Below, in pieces: positions 1 through 8,641 of a DNA stretch of 64,000 nt. Source of the DNA: Streptomyces sp. NBC_00223 (GTDB lineage: Bacteria; Actinomycetota; Actinomycetes; Streptomycetales; Streptomycetaceae); contig NZ_CP108109.1 of assembly GCF_036199905.1 (NCBI RefSeq), positions 3,705,501-3,769,500 on the forward strand, read 5' to 3'. A program made the translations under genes and the position numbers. Under the pieces are notes generated by a model, which ran no database searches, was not told the origin of the DNA, and saw only the letters and a list, made by a program, of their open reading frames with translations. Positions within the stretch are counted from its first letter, which is position 1. Every line of letters begins with the position of its first letter.

Positions 1-1806
1 GTGCTCTCCCCTGTGCCTCTCGAGGAAGCCTGTGAGGAAGAATGCGTCGCGCATCTGACCACGCTTCTTGAGCTCTGCGATATGGTCACCCGCCTGTGCG
101 AACTCGCCGAGCTTCACATGGGCGCGAATGAGCCTAGTCCGGGCTTGATGGATGCCGGAATCGGCGTTAAGTGCATCGGTCGCCATGTCGACGGAGCGTT
201 GGTACTCCTGCTCGTAGTAGTACTGGTCGGCTAGCTTCACGCGGTCGGTGAGCAGGGCGTAGGCCCGGGGGGTGAACTGTTGCCCGGCCTTTTCCATCGC
301 GCGAAACAGGGTGCGTTGCAGGGCCAAGTAGTCGGTTCCGTCTTCGGAACGGATCAGGAACTCGTCCAGTCTGCTCGCGACCGCCCCGTACTCGGCCTTT
401 CTGCAGGCGCCGAACTCGCGGCGGATCGCATCAACGGCTGGCCCGGACACCTCGTACCAACCACCGGCGGTCGGGACGATCAGAGAGACGTCGATGAGAT
501 GGATCAGGGCCTTCTCAATACCGTCGTCCGAAGTGCTGGTCGCTTCCTGCAGGACGGAAAGCGGTAGCGGGCTGTTCGCCGCCATAACGCGAAGGATTTT
601 CTGCTCCGTATTGCTGAACTTGTTCTGTTTGAGATAGCTGGAGAGCGGCGAAGCGCCGAAATCCGAGAGCATCCGGCCGCGGATCCCGAGATCGGGCCCG
701 TAGGCCGTGATCAGTTCGAGGGCGAACGTGACCGAGGGTGGATAGCCGCGGACCGCTGTGGTGATCTCCTTGACGGTCGCGGGGGACAAGGTGATCTGAC
801 GGGCCTTCGCGGTGAGGCCTACGAGACGGCTGATGTCCGCATCTTCCAGGGGTCGGAGATGGACCACGCCGAGCGGGCGCATTCCTCGCGCGATGAAGTG
901 ATCCGACGAGGGCCGCCGATTCGTGAGCAACGCGGTGACGACGTCAGGATACTGGCTCAGCGACTCGATCAGGTCGAGGATGTAAGGCGCGATATCGCCG
1001 TCGTTGTCCAGGAGCCCACCCTCGTCATGGAACACCGGCATCTGGTGGTATTTGCAGATCTCCTGGAACTTGGCCAAGGAGTGTGCAAGGGCCTGCGCGT
1101 CACTGAGCGCGGTGATCTCTCTCGTCCGCTTCAGGGACTCTTCGGGGGTCTCCGAAGGATCGACCAGCGCGGAGAGCTTCGCGGCAAGGGCCTGCACCGT
1201 GTCACCGGGTTCCACGCCGATGACCAGGAGGGTGTCTAGGTTCAGCGACTCGCGAACCATCTTGCTCAAGGTGGCGCGTCGGCCTATGCGAGGAAGCCCT
1301 GTCACGCAGGCGACCTGGCTCTCCGCTCCCGGTTCCGGCGCGGAGTACACGTCCTGAAGTGCCGCGATCTCGGCGGCCCGGCCGACGAAGCGGGGGCTCT
1401 GGCCCTGACGCACCAGATCGTCGATGAGGGCTCTGATCCTACGCGCGGCAGGCTTCGCAGCGATCGTCGTGATGTGCTTGCTCCGGTTCAGCCACTCCGG
1501 GAGATCCTCGGCCGGGATGTCCGAGCCCAGGCGGACCACCAGGACGTTCTTGATTCGCCCCATCGCTGCCTGGAAGCGTGCCTCACGGATCTCATGTCCC
1601 ACCCACGGGGAGGCCAGGGCTGCCTTGCTGAGAAAGAAGACGAAAGCCGCTGATTCCTTGACGGCATCGTCGATGGAGCTGAGGATGTCGCCGCCAGCAA
1701 GGAACGACTGACAGTCGATCGTGGCAAAGGCTCGGCCGACCTCAGATGCCACTTCTCGCACAAAGGCGGCGTCCTGAGTCGAGTAGGAGAAGAACGCCTT
1801 GATCAT
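1..1806 (-). CDS. TIR-domain STAND NTPase, 3' end beyond window
   Basis: This leftward frame stays open from an ATG at 1806 to the window edge (602 codons), so the C-terminus is missing. Residues 1-125 read as a TIR domain: it opens MIKAFFSYST and has the box around residue 65-72 (SPWVGHE), where E72 fits the catalytic glutamate of NAD-cleaving TIRs. A STAND-like NTPase region follows, with a degenerate P-loop (GLPRIGRRATL, no Walker lysine) near residue 165 and a winged-helix/NB-ARC-like part beyond; the last visible part looks like helical repeats. The ATG overlaps the stop of the upstream gene by four bases, so the two are translationally coupled. By family, TIR-STAND proteins sense invaders and deplete NAD+. 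The defence role is inferred; the fold call is from visible motifs. Confidence 0.8.
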   Translation of the reverse strand, partial: MIKAFFSYSTQDAAFVREVASEVGRAFATIDCQSFLAGGDILSSIDDAVKESAAFVFFLSKAALASPWVGHEIREARFQAAMGRIKNVLVVRLGSDIPAEDLPEWLNRSKHITTIAAKPAARRIRALIDDLVRQGQSPRFVGRAAEIAALQDVYSAPEPGAESQVACVTGLPRIGRRATLSKMVRESLNLDTLLVIGVEPGDTVQALAAKLSALVDPSETPEESLKRTREITALSDAQALAHSLAKFQEICKYHQMPVFHDEGGLLDNDGDIAPYILDLIESLSQYPDVVTALLTNRRPSSDHFIARGMRPLGVVHLRPLEDADISRLVGLTAKARQITLSPATVKEITTAVRGYPPSVTFALELITAYGPDLGIRGRMLSDFGASPLSSYLKQNKFSNTEQKILRVMAANSPLPLSVLQEATSTSDDGIEKALIHLIDVSLIVPTAGGWYEVSGPAVDAIRREFGACRKAEYGAVASRLDEFLIRSEDGTDYLALQRTLFRAMEKAGQQFTPRAYALLTDRVKLADQYYYEQEYQRSVDMATDALNADSGIHQARTRLIRAHVKLGEFAQAGDHIAELKKRGQMRDAFFLTGFLERHRGEH

Positions 1807-2393
1807 GGAACGGCCGGTCCTCTCGGGGCGAGCGGCTGGGACGAGACGGGCGCTAGTGGAGCCTGGGCGGGGACGACCACTGAAGTCCCGATCAGATCCG
1901 CGGCCCCTGCCACTTTGCCCAGCAGCTGGGTCAGTTCCAAGAGAACTAGACGCAGCGAGTCAAGATCGGCTCGGAGGGTGCCGATCTCCTGCCAGGCATT
2001 CTCGTGCTCGACGGCGGAACGACCAGCCGAAGCGGAGCTCTCCCAGGCCTTAAGTTGCGGATGCCACTTGCTGAGGACTGGCCGCACCGCCCTGTTGAGG
2101 ACGGTGACGGCAAGTATCCCGAACGACACCTCGTTGCGCGCCCGTGGTGGCGCGACGTCGGGACCGTACCGCTTGAGGATGTCTCGGACCGTCGCAAAGA
2201 GGACGTACATGGAGGTCAACGCCTCACGCGCGGATCCTTCGTCCTCGCGCAACGGGGCGACGGACACCCGCGTCACCAGTTCCACGTAGAGCTCCCAGGC
2301 AGCCCTCTGCTCGGCGTCGTCGGGCTCCCACTCACCACCGATCTCCCCCAGGAACGGAATGGTGATCTTGACGTTCAGCCGCTTCGGCCGCAT
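1803..2393 (-). CDS. Conserved small partner of the TIR-STAND protein
   Basis: 196 aa, starting MRPKRLNVKITIPFLGEIGG. An upstream extension to 2582 is possible, but its composition is poor and it would overlap the terminator of the integrase gene. I do not recognise a named domain. The protein looks largely helical, with a conserved-looking segment containing WEPDDAEQRAAWELYVEL and a C-terminal region with a heptad-like LRADLDSLRLVLLELTQLL, suggestive of a coiled coil. It overlaps the TIR gene by ATGA, so stoichiometric production is expected. Likely role: the second subunit or regulator of the TIR system (inferred from coupling only). Confidence 0.65.
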   Translation of the reverse strand: MRPKRLNVKITIPFLGEIGGEWEPDDAEQRAAWELYVELVTRVSVAPLREDEGSAREALTSMYVLFATVRDILKRYGPDVAPPRARNEVSFGILAVTVLNRAVRPVLSKWHPQLKAWESSASAGRSAVEHENAWQEIGTLRADLDSLRLVLLELTQLLGKVAGAADLIGTSVVVPAQAPLAPVSSQPLAPRGPAVP

Positions 2394-2499
2394 GCGCCCC
2401 CCTGTACCCACTTCATGTGTCGATCCACCAGGTAGTAAACCAGTCATGGGAGCACAGCACTGGCTGACAGCCACTCTCCAGAAACTCCTTTGCGGCGGG

Positions 2500-2535
2500 C
2501 CGGGCTCACCGACCAAGATAATTCGGTGAGCCCGG
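2500..2535 (-). terminator. Intrinsic terminator after integrase
   Basis: Perfect 13-bp stem (ccgggctcaccga / tcggtgagcccgg) with a 10-nt loop, 16 bp past the integrase stop. It separates the mobile element from the TIR operon. Confidence 0.7.
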
Positions 2536-2550
2536 CTTTGAAGCGCTGAG

Positions 2551-3774
2551 CTATCCAGCGTCGGAGGACCACAGCAGTCCACCGACCTTGGTGGCGGTGT
2601 CCTTGAGGACGCGGTTGGTCAGGTGTTGGTAGCGGCGGCGCATGCGGGCGGACTGGCCGGGTTCCCAGCCCATGATCGCGTCCACAACCGTGTCCGAGAC
2701 GCCGAGGATCAGCAGGATGGTGCCCGCGGTATGGCGGGCGTCATGCAGTCGGCCGTCCCGCAGCCCGGCGGCTGCCAGCAGTTCCTTCCACTTGTGGTGG
2801 TCCGTGTTGGGGTTGAGCGGCTCGCCGGTCGGTGAGGTGAAGACGTATCCCTTCTCGACCCACAGGTCGCGGGCGAGGCGGCGTTCGCGGTCCTGCTCGT
2901 CGCGGTGCAGGGCGAGGAGCTTCATCAGCTCGTCGGGAACTCCGATGGGTCGCCGCCCGGCGCGGGACTTGGTCTCCTTGGTCTCGCGGCGGATGTTGAC
3001 CTTCTGCGGGCAGTAGCCGGGTTTGCGACCGCAGGGGGTGCCGCAGCCGTGCTGGTACCGGGGCCGCAGCCGGCCCCGATGGACGACGAGCACCCCGAGG
3101 TCGAAGTCGACGTCCGTCCACTTGAGTCCGAGCACCTCGCCCTGCCGGAGACCGAGGGCCAAGGCGATGACCCACCGCGCCGCGTTCCGCTGCCGGGTGG
3201 CCACCTCCAAGAGGAGTTGGACCTCCTCAACGGTGTAGGGCACCACCTCTTCCTCCACCAGACGCGGGGCCTTGGCGATGGTGGCCGGGTTCTCGGTGAG
3301 ATGGCGGCGGCGCTTGGCCTCGTTGAGGGCGGCGCGCACGGTGCGGTGGGCCTGGTGGGCGGTCCCGGCCGAACTTCCGCTGTCCTGCATCTTCTTGTAG
3401 AAGCGCTCCAGGTGCTCGGGCTCCAGCTTCGTCAGGCGGTGGGCGCCGAGGCCGGGTATGAGGTGGTGGTAGACGGCTACGCGGTAGCCGTCGATGGTGT
3501 TCTCGGAGACGTGCAGGGCGGCGATGTTCTCGACCCAGTGGGTCAGCCAGGACTCGACCGTCCAGGTCTGGCCGGCCTTGCGGACCCGGCCCGCGTCACG
3601 CTCCTTTTCCAGCGCGCGGACGGCCTTGGTGGTGTCGGCGCGGGTCTTGCGCTTGACGTGGCGGCGGTCGGGCTTGCCGTTGTCCTTGACGCCGACGGTG
3701 ACGTAGCCGTGCCAGTTGCCGTCCTTGCCGAGGTAGATGGATGAGGCGCCGTTGGGCTGTCGGGACTTGGTCAT
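2551..3774 (-). CDS. int: Tyrosine recombinase / integrase
   Basis: 407-aa phage-type integrase. It has an N-terminal arm-binding region (residues 1-60), a core-binding SAM-like domain (70-160) and a catalytic domain (180-390). Visible catalytic residues are R210 (LGLRQGE), H344 and R347 (LHDARHT), W370 in the usual His/Trp position, and nucleophile Y382 (RRRYQHLT). A cysteine cluster at 244-256 (CGTPCGRKPGYCP) sits inside the catalytic domain, as in other actinobacterial integrases. It lies 10 bp downstream of the excisionase-like gene, forming an int-xis pair at the left end of the element. Its own attachment site is not identified; nothing proves it recombines at the tRNA-Ser fragments further right. 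Confidence 0.95.
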   Translation of the reverse strand: MTKSRQPNGASSIYLGKDGNWHGYVTVGVKDNGKPDRRHVKRKTRADTTKAVRALEKERDAGRVRKAGQTWTVESWLTHWVENIAALHVSENTIDGYRVAVYHHLIPGLGAHRLTKLEPEHLERFYKKMQDSGSSAGTAHQAHRTVRAALNEAKRRRHLTENPATIAKAPRLVEEEVVPYTVEEVQLLLEVATRQRNAARWVIALALGLRQGEVLGLKWTDVDFDLGVLVVHRGRLRPRYQHGCGTPCGRKPGYCPQKVNIRRETKETKSRAGRRPIGVPDELMKLLALHRDEQDRERRLARDLWVEKGYVFTSPTGEPLNPNTDHHKWKELLAAAGLRDGRLHDARHTAGTILLILGVSDTVVDAIMGWEPGQSARMRRRYQHLTNRVLKDTATKVGGLLWSSDAG

Positions 3775-3784
3775 GACAGCCCCC

Positions 3785-4090
3785 TCAAGCCGCGAGGGCG
3801 ACGGCCGAACGGGCGGGCTGCGTGCGGGCGGCGACGTACTCGTTCAGCGCCTCGGCCGGGATACGGCGCAGGCGGCCTATGGTCACGGACGGGATCTCAC
3901 CGGAGGCGAGGAGCGCGTACATCGTGGTCCGGCCGACGCCGAGCCGACGGGCGGCCTCCTCGACGGTGAGCGCGACCAGGGTGGGGTCGGGCGCGTCGGG
4001 AGCGCCGGCCCGGATGAGGTCCAGGAGGGCCTGCGGGCTGACGCCGAGGGCGTCCGCGAGTAGGGAGATGGGCAGGGGTGTTGCAGACAT
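3785..4090 (-). CDS. xis: Excisionase-type helix-turn-helix protein
   Basis: 101 aa with a MerR-like/HTH_17 excisionase domain: LTVEEAARRLGVGRTTMYALL, then GEIP and IGRLRRIPAEALNEYV, the usual 'excisionase family DNA-binding' layout. A GAGAGG ribosome-binding site precedes the ATG at 4090. It sits directly upstream of int in the same operon. It probably biases the integrase to excision and may act on the element's control region. Confidence 0.85.
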   Translation of the reverse strand: MSATPLPISLLADALGVSPQALLDLIRAGAPDAPDPTLVALTVEEAARRLGVGRTTMYALLASGEIPSVTIGRLRRIPAEALNEYVAARTQPARSAVALAA

Positions 4091-4185
4091 GGGGGTACCT
4101 CTCGGCGGCGCGAGGGCAACGCGCCGTCGTGGTTGCTGTGCGGGATGGGCGGTGTGGAAAGAAGGTCCGCAGGTCGGCCCTCGGC

Positions 4186-4203
4186 GTTCGTAGCGCCGGG
4201 GGT
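4186..4203. repeat. Left copy of 18-bp inverted hairpin repeat
   Basis: gttcgtagcgccgggggt is the exact reverse complement of 5005-5022. Each copy lies inside a GC-rich hairpin with a TTCGTA-type loop, on either side of the repressor gene. They probably act as terminators that insulate the repressor unit from xis-int and from the rightward mobilization genes. Confidence 0.6.
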
Positions 4204-4216
4204 CGGGCGGGAGCGG

Positions 4217-4735
4217 CTACTCGGCGGCGGAGGGGCCCGCGTCCTTGCGGAGGGGGTCGCCGGGCGAGTTGGGGGCCGGGTAGAACGTCAGCTCGTCCCC
4301 GGCGGGCGTGACATCGACGCCGAGGCGTTCGGCGATCTCGTCGTACTCGCGCTCGGCTTCTTCGAGGCGCCCCTTGGCGGCGTCCGCGAGGTCCTGGGCG
4401 GCTCTCCACTCCTTCTCGAGGTCCTGGAGGCGGAAGCCCGCCTCCTGCAGCTCGTAGTGGGGATCGTCCGGGTTGGCCACAGCCTGGGTCATGAAGTACT
4501 CGGCGGGCAGGTTCAGCGCCTTGGCCAGGCCGATGACCTCGTCGAACTGGATGGCCCGGGTGCCGTTCTCGATCTTGGCGACCTGGGTCTGGTGGAACTT
4601 GAAGCCGAGGCGCCTCATGCGCTCGGCGACATCGTCCTGGGACAGCCGGGCGGCCTTCCGCATGACCTTCAGGTTGTGCGCCACCAGGGCCTCCCCTTCG
4701 CTGGGGATGAGGTGGCGCTCCTTGGGCTGGTTCAT
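4217..4735 (-). CDS. XRE-family repressor of the mobile element
   Basis: 172 aa; ATG at 4735 chosen for a strong GAGAGGAGG ribosome-binding site (an extension to 4819 is open but has no such site). Residues 20-85 form an XRE helix-turn-helix (MRKAARLSQDDVAERM, then HQTQVAKIENGTRAIQF). The rest is a charged, probably coiled-coil C-terminal half (EKEWRAAQDLADAAKGRLEE), likely for dimerisation. It lies divergent to the DUF3631 gene, with candidate operators between them, which fits an immunity-type repressor of mobile-element functions. Confidence 0.85.
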   Translation of the reverse strand: MNQPKERHLIPSEGEALVAHNLKVMRKAARLSQDDVAERMRRLGFKFHQTQVAKIENGTRAIQFDEVIGLAKALNLPAEYFMTQAVANPDDPHYELQEAGFRLQDLEKEWRAAQDLADAAKGRLEEAEREYDEIAERLGVDVTPAGDELTFYPAPNSPGDPLRKDAGPSAAE

Positions 4736-5121
4736 GCTCGCCTCCTCTCGGTCAAACCGACGCCACACTGGATGATCGTCAAACTGTACCAGCATGGGAT
4801 TGCCAACCGCAAGTCGCATACAGCGATAAGTGACCTAGATCACACATGCGTCCCACTTGCTGATATGCGCTGGCAGAATCGTAGAGTCAACCGCTCATCG
4901 GTTTGACTGACGGACGTCGGTCGTGATAGAAATGTTCTCACAGCCTGAAAATCCCAACCTGAAGGAGGTTGAATGCGGCGGTCCCGCCGCCAGAGAACGA
5001 CAAAACCCCCGGCGCTACGAACACCGGGGGCTGATCGGAAACCTCGACACCGCCCATCCCTGGACAGCAGAACCAACGACGGACCGGGTTGCCCCCCGGA
5101 GCCGTCGGGTGAGGAATCTCC
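4736..5121. promoter_or_regulatory. Divergent control region with repeated operators
   Basis: No gene is seen here. The motif GTCAAACCGA occurs at 4751-4760 and inverted at 4898-4907, with related gtcaaactgt at 4778 and gtcaaccg at 4886. The pair 4886-4907 makes an inverted repeat (gtcaaccg-ctcat-cggtttgac) whose right arm contains the TTGAC of a plausible rightward -35 (4903-4908) with a tagaaa-type -10 about 18 bp on. A leftward promoter (TTGCGG, TACAGT) reads into the repressor. This layout suggests the repressor controls both directions. The hairpin repeat 5005-5022 lies in the rightward leader. Confidence 0.55.
5005..5022. repeat. Right copy of 18-bp inverted hairpin repeat
   Basis: acccccggcgctacgaac mirrors 4186-4203 exactly and forms a ccccc-gg hairpin with ccggggg at 5024-5030. 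It lies in the leader of the DUF3631 gene, where it could act as an attenuator or terminator. Confidence 0.6.
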
Positions 5122-6285
5122 ATGCACCACGATACCCGCCCCGAGCCCGTCCGCCCAGACGAACCGGAGCACGGGGCCACCGCCGGCCACGGCGCGGTCC
5201 TCCTGGACCAGCTCAAGGCCGCGATGGCCGACTTCGTGATCCTGCCCAGCGAGGAGTCGCTGGACGCCGTCGTGCTGTGGGCCGCCGCGACCCACCTGCA
5301 GCCCTCCTGGCAGCACGCTCCGCGCCTGGCCGTGGTCGGCCCCGCGAAGCGCTGCGGCAAGTCCCGCCTCCTGGACATCCTGACCGAGACCGTCCACAAC
5401 CCCGTCATCACGGTGAACTCCACCGCAGCCGCCATCTTCCGCTCCATCACCGAGGAGCCCCCGACCCTGCTCGTGGACGAGGCCGACACCATCTTCGGCA
5501 GCCCGAAAGTGGCCGAGAAGAACGAGGAGATGCGCGGCCTTCTCAACGCCGGGCACCAGCGCGACCGCTACGTCCTGCGCGTGGTCGGCAACGACCACAC
5601 CCCGCACCGCTTCCACACCTTCGCCATGGCCGCGCTCGCAGGAATCGGCGACCTCCCGGACACGATCATGGACCGCTCCATCGTGGTCCGCATGCGCCGC
5701 CGCGCCGCAGGCGAGCGCGTCAGCCCCTACCGCACCAAGCGCGACAGCACCGCCCTGCACGAACTTCGCGCCCGCCTCGCCCAGTGGGCAGCCTCCCTGA
5801 CCGAGCAGGCCCTCCTCCTGGAGCCGTCCATGCCGGTCGAGGACCGCGCCGCCGACACCTGGGAACCCCTGGTGATCGTCGCCGACCTCGCAGGCGGCCC
5901 CTGGCCCGACCGCGCCCGGCACGCCTGCGCCCACATGGTCGCGGCCGAAGCCGAAGCGGAGCAGGACCACCCCAGCAACGCCCGCATCCTCGCCGACATA
6001 CGGCGGATCTTCCACGCCAAGGGCGAGCAGGAGCACCTGAGCACCGACGAGATCCTGTACGCGCTGAACGGCGACCCCGAGGCGCCCTGGGCCGAGTACG
6101 GACGCGGCGGCCTGACACCGCGCGGCCTCGGCGCGATGCTGCGCGAGTACGGCATCAGCTCGGGCAACGTGCGCGTGGGCGAGATCCAGCGCAAGGGCTA
6201 CACGCGCGGCAAATTCACCGACGCCTGGAAGCGCTACTGCCCCGGCGTCCACCCCCTCGGCGCCCCGCAGGCCGACGCGGGCTGA
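5122..6285 (+). CDS. DUF3631-type ATPase
   Basis: 387 aa. A Walker A (GPAKRCGKS, residues 73-81) and Walker B (PTLLVDEAD, 114-122) define a P-loop ATPase, followed by the DUF3631-type C-terminal half (DIRRIFHAKGEQEHLSTDEIL, RGLGAMLREYGI). Such proteins are common in actinobacterial integrative elements and phages and are often treated as replication-initiator or primase-helicase-like factors; the exact role is unproven. GAGGAA precedes the ATG. It is the first rightward gene after the control region, so it is probably under the repressor. Confidence 0.85.
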   Translation: MHHDTRPEPVRPDEPEHGATAGHGAVLLDQLKAAMADFVILPSEESLDAVVLWAAATHLQPSWQHAPRLAVVGPAKRCGKSRLLDILTETVHNPVITVNSTAAAIFRSITEEPPTLLVDEADTIFGSPKVAEKNEEMRGLLNAGHQRDRYVLRVVGNDHTPHRFHTFAMAALAGIGDLPDTIMDRSIVVRMRRRAAGERVSPYRTKRDSTALHELRARLAQWAASLTEQALLLEPSMPVEDRAADTWEPLVIVADLAGGPWPDRARHACAHMVAAEAEAEQDHPSNARILADIRRIFHAKGEQEHLSTDEILYALNGDPEAPWAEYGRGGLTPRGLGAMLREYGISSGNVRVGEIQRKGYTRGKFTDAWKRYCPGVHPLGAPQADAG

Positions 6286-6297
6286 CCGGCCACCGGT

Positions 6298-6334
6298 CCC
6301 GGCCACCCGCGCAACCACCGCGCGGGCGGCCGGG
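6298..6334 (+). terminator. Hairpin after DUF3631 gene
   Basis: cccggccacccgcgc pairs with gcgcgggcggccggg (one central mismatch) around a 7-nt loop, 13 bp after the stop. The rest of the gap to 6638 holds no convincing gene. Confidence 0.55.
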
Positions 6335-6638
6335 ACCCGCCCCGAGCCGCACACCCGTCTTCTGCCGTCCCAACCGTCCCAGCCGCAAAACCGCAGCTCA
6401 CAGGCCCTGAAGGCGGGACGGCTATCCGTCCCAAGACGGATGACGATCCGTCCCAGCACCCCGGCAGACACCCCGCACGCACCGAGCCACCGGCTCCTCC
6501 GGTCGCGTCCGCGTGCTGTCCCGGACGGCAGCCGCACCGCTTGCCATACCGCCCCTGACCTGCGGTTGCAACGGCAAGACGGCAAAGACGGCACACCGCA
6601 CCCACCCCACACACCTCCCCCGCAAGGACACCTTCACC

Positions 6639-7637
6639 ATGCCCGACACCGCCATACCCACCGCCGATCCGGCAGGGCCGGCCAGCCCCCACCGAGCCAC
6701 CTGGTGGGACCGGCTCGCGATCATCCTGCTCGGCTTCGCCGGTTGCGCCCTGTCCTTCGACGCGCTGCGGCAGATGGCCACCGCCGTCCACGTCCGCCCC
6801 CAACTGACCTACCTCTTCCCCATCGTGATCGACGGCTTCATCGCCTACGGCGTACGCGCACTGCTCGTCCTGCGCGCAGCCCCGCTGCCCGCCCGCCTGT
6901 ACGCCTGGTCCCTGTTCATCACCGCCACCGCCGCCAGCATCTGGGCCAACGGCCTGCACGCCCTCGACCTCAACCAGCCCGGCACCGTCGACCTCCATCT
7001 CGGCGACACCACCGTCACCGTCCTGTCCGCCATCGCCCCCCTCGCCCTGGCCGGTGCCACCCACCTCCACATCCTGATCACCCGCTACGGCGGCGGCACC
7101 GCCCACACCCCGGCGTACGGAACCACCGCACCCGTTCCGTACCGGCGCCACCAGGCCGACGGAACGCCCCCTCCGCCCGCTCACCAGGTACCGGAGCACC
7201 CCGAGCCGTACGACCCGCCGGAGCCCCGGCAGGCCCTGTCCGTGCAGACCGCCGACGCGGATACGGCGGCCAGCCGAAATGCCGGAGACGTCGATCAGGA
7301 CAGCGCCGCAGGAAGTGCAGCCCAGGCCGGAACACCGCAGGACGAGCCCGAAGACGCAGATGAGGACCAGGACGCGGATTCCGTACCGCGCCCCCAGCGG
7401 CAGGGCGGGCGGCCCCCGATGGCGACGCTGGAGCAACTGGCCGAGGTGATCGCAGCCGCCCACCCGGACCCCGACTCGATCACACGCGACAGCGCCCGCG
7501 CAGCCGTGATCGAAGCCGAACTGGGCGCCGGAACCAACCGCCTCACCGAGGCCATCACCCTGGTCCGCACCGCAGCCCAGCCCCGCCAGCACCCCGACCG
7601 GCCGGACGAACAGCAGCCACTCGCTGACCAGACCTGA
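6639..7637 (+). CDS. DUF2637 / SpdB-like membrane protein
   Basis: 332 aa; ATG at 6639 with an aagga ribosome-binding site (the frame is open upstream but the leader is not protein-like). Residues 20-145 hold four hydrophobic spans typical of DUF2637 proteins (LAIILLGFAGCALSF; LTYLFPIVIDGFIAYGVRAL; LYAWSLFITATAASIW; VLSAIAPLALAGATHLHI). The C-terminal half is Pro/Glu/Asp-rich with a helix-turn-helix-like tail (MATLEQLAEVIAAAHPD). DUF2637 proteins resemble the spread proteins of Streptomyces conjugative plasmids, so a role in intramycelial spread or transfer is likely. Confidence 0.85.
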   Translation: MPDTAIPTADPAGPASPHRATWWDRLAIILLGFAGCALSFDALRQMATAVHVRPQLTYLFPIVIDGFIAYGVRALLVLRAAPLPARLYAWSLFITATAASIWANGLHALDLNQPGTVDLHLGDTTVTVLSAIAPLALAGATHLHILITRYGGGTAHTPAYGTTAPVPYRRHQADGTPPPPAHQVPEHPEPYDPPEPRQALSVQTADADTAASRNAGDVDQDSAAGSAAQAGTPQDEPEDADEDQDADSVPRPQRQGGRPPMATLEQLAEVIAAAHPDPDSITRDSARAAVIEAELGAGTNRLTEAITLVRTAAQPRQHPDRPDEQQPLADQT

Positions 7638-7801
7638 ACCCGTCCGGACCACCACAGCCCCACGGACCAGCAGGCCGGCGCGGCTGCCGACACCTCGGCA
7701 GCCGCGCCCCCACCGGCCCCTATCCCAGAACCCCGGTCTGGCCAAACCGTCGATCCCGGCAACCATCACCAGCACCGCCGACCCACGAACGGAGCCATCT
7801 C

Positions 7802-8641
7802 GTGCGCAACCCCTTCCGCACCCAGCAGGACACCCACACTGCCACCCCCAGCCCACATCACCTGAACAGGGAACAGGCCCTCAGCGCTCCGATAACCTCC
7901 GTGAGCAGCAGTGGTGTTGACCCCGGAAACGACAACGACGGAGCAAGCTGGAGCAAAGTCCACATCGCCGGAGGCGACGCGGACTTTGCGCTTGACTCCG
8001 CCCCGGGGGTGGCGTGCACCGACCGCGCCCAGCGGGGCACAGTCGGGGAAGGGGAGGCCGAGCGCGGCCTTCTCCCGGGACAGGACCACGACGCCGAGCA
8101 TCCCGCGCGCTTCGCACCGACCCTCACACCCGACGCCTTCGTCCACCGCCATATCGCTGCGCTCGACGTCCCCGCACTGCCCGTCGACACCGACCGCCTC
8201 GTCGTAAGCCGTCGGCCGTTGAGCAAGATCCTGTACCGGCCGCGCAGCGGCACCAAGCGCGACATCCAGCTGACCGCCTCCGCCGAGCAGGCCGAGCAGG
8301 AGTTCATCGACCTCGCCGCCAAAGCGGCCAGGCGGTCGAGGTCGGCGTTCCTGATGGACGCCGCCCTGACCTTCGCCCACGCCTACCTGCCCGACCAGCG
8401 CCCCGACGGCGTCCCGGCGCTGCCCTCACCCCAGGCCCTCCAGGACCTGACCCGGTTGTGCGGTCGGCTGCTGCGCGAGATCCACCGCGTGGGCGTGAAC
8501 CTCAACCAGATCGCCCGCGCCGTCAACACGGGCACCTGGCCCGACACCACCGATGACGTCCTGGCCGAAGTCCACGCACTGGCCCGCGCCGCCCGCCTGG
8601 CCCTGGAACATGTCGTCTCGGGGTGCCGGCATGGTGCCTGA
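7802..8641 (+). CDS. mobC: MobC-like relaxosome accessory protein
   Basis: 279 aa, GTG start with GGAG upstream. The C-terminal ~110 residues match the bacterial mobilization protein MobC pattern: AFLMDAALTFAHAYL ... LTRLCGRLLREIHRVGVNLNQIARAVNTG ... VLAEVHALARAARLALEHV. The first ~130 residues are low-complexity and acidic, with no recognised domain. Its stop overlaps the relaxase start, so the pair is coupled. It is expected to bind near oriT and help the relaxase nick. Confidence 0.9.
   Translation: MRNPFRTQQDTHTATPSPHHLNREQALSAPITSVSSSGVDPGNDNDGASWSKVHIAGGDADFALDSAPGVACTDRAQRGTVGEGEAERGLLPGQDHDAEHPARFAPTLTPDAFVHRHIAALDVPALPVDTDRLVVSRRPLSKILYRPRSGTKRDIQLTASAEQAEQEFIDLAAKAARRSRSAFLMDAALTFAHAYLPDQRPDGVPALPSPQALQDLTRLCGRLLREIHRVGVNLNQIARAVNTGTWPDTTDDVLAEVHALARAARLALEHVVSGCRHGA

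Noticed and set aside
2551-3774. That this integrase made the tRNA-Ser scars
   Set aside because: It lies 27 kb away in another element and no tRNA-Ser core adjoins it; its own att site is unknown.
4840-6612. A long leftward open frame of about 590 codons opposite the DUF3631 gene
   Set aside because: It is a high-GC shadow: its composition is low-complexity and it opposes a gene with clear Walker motifs.
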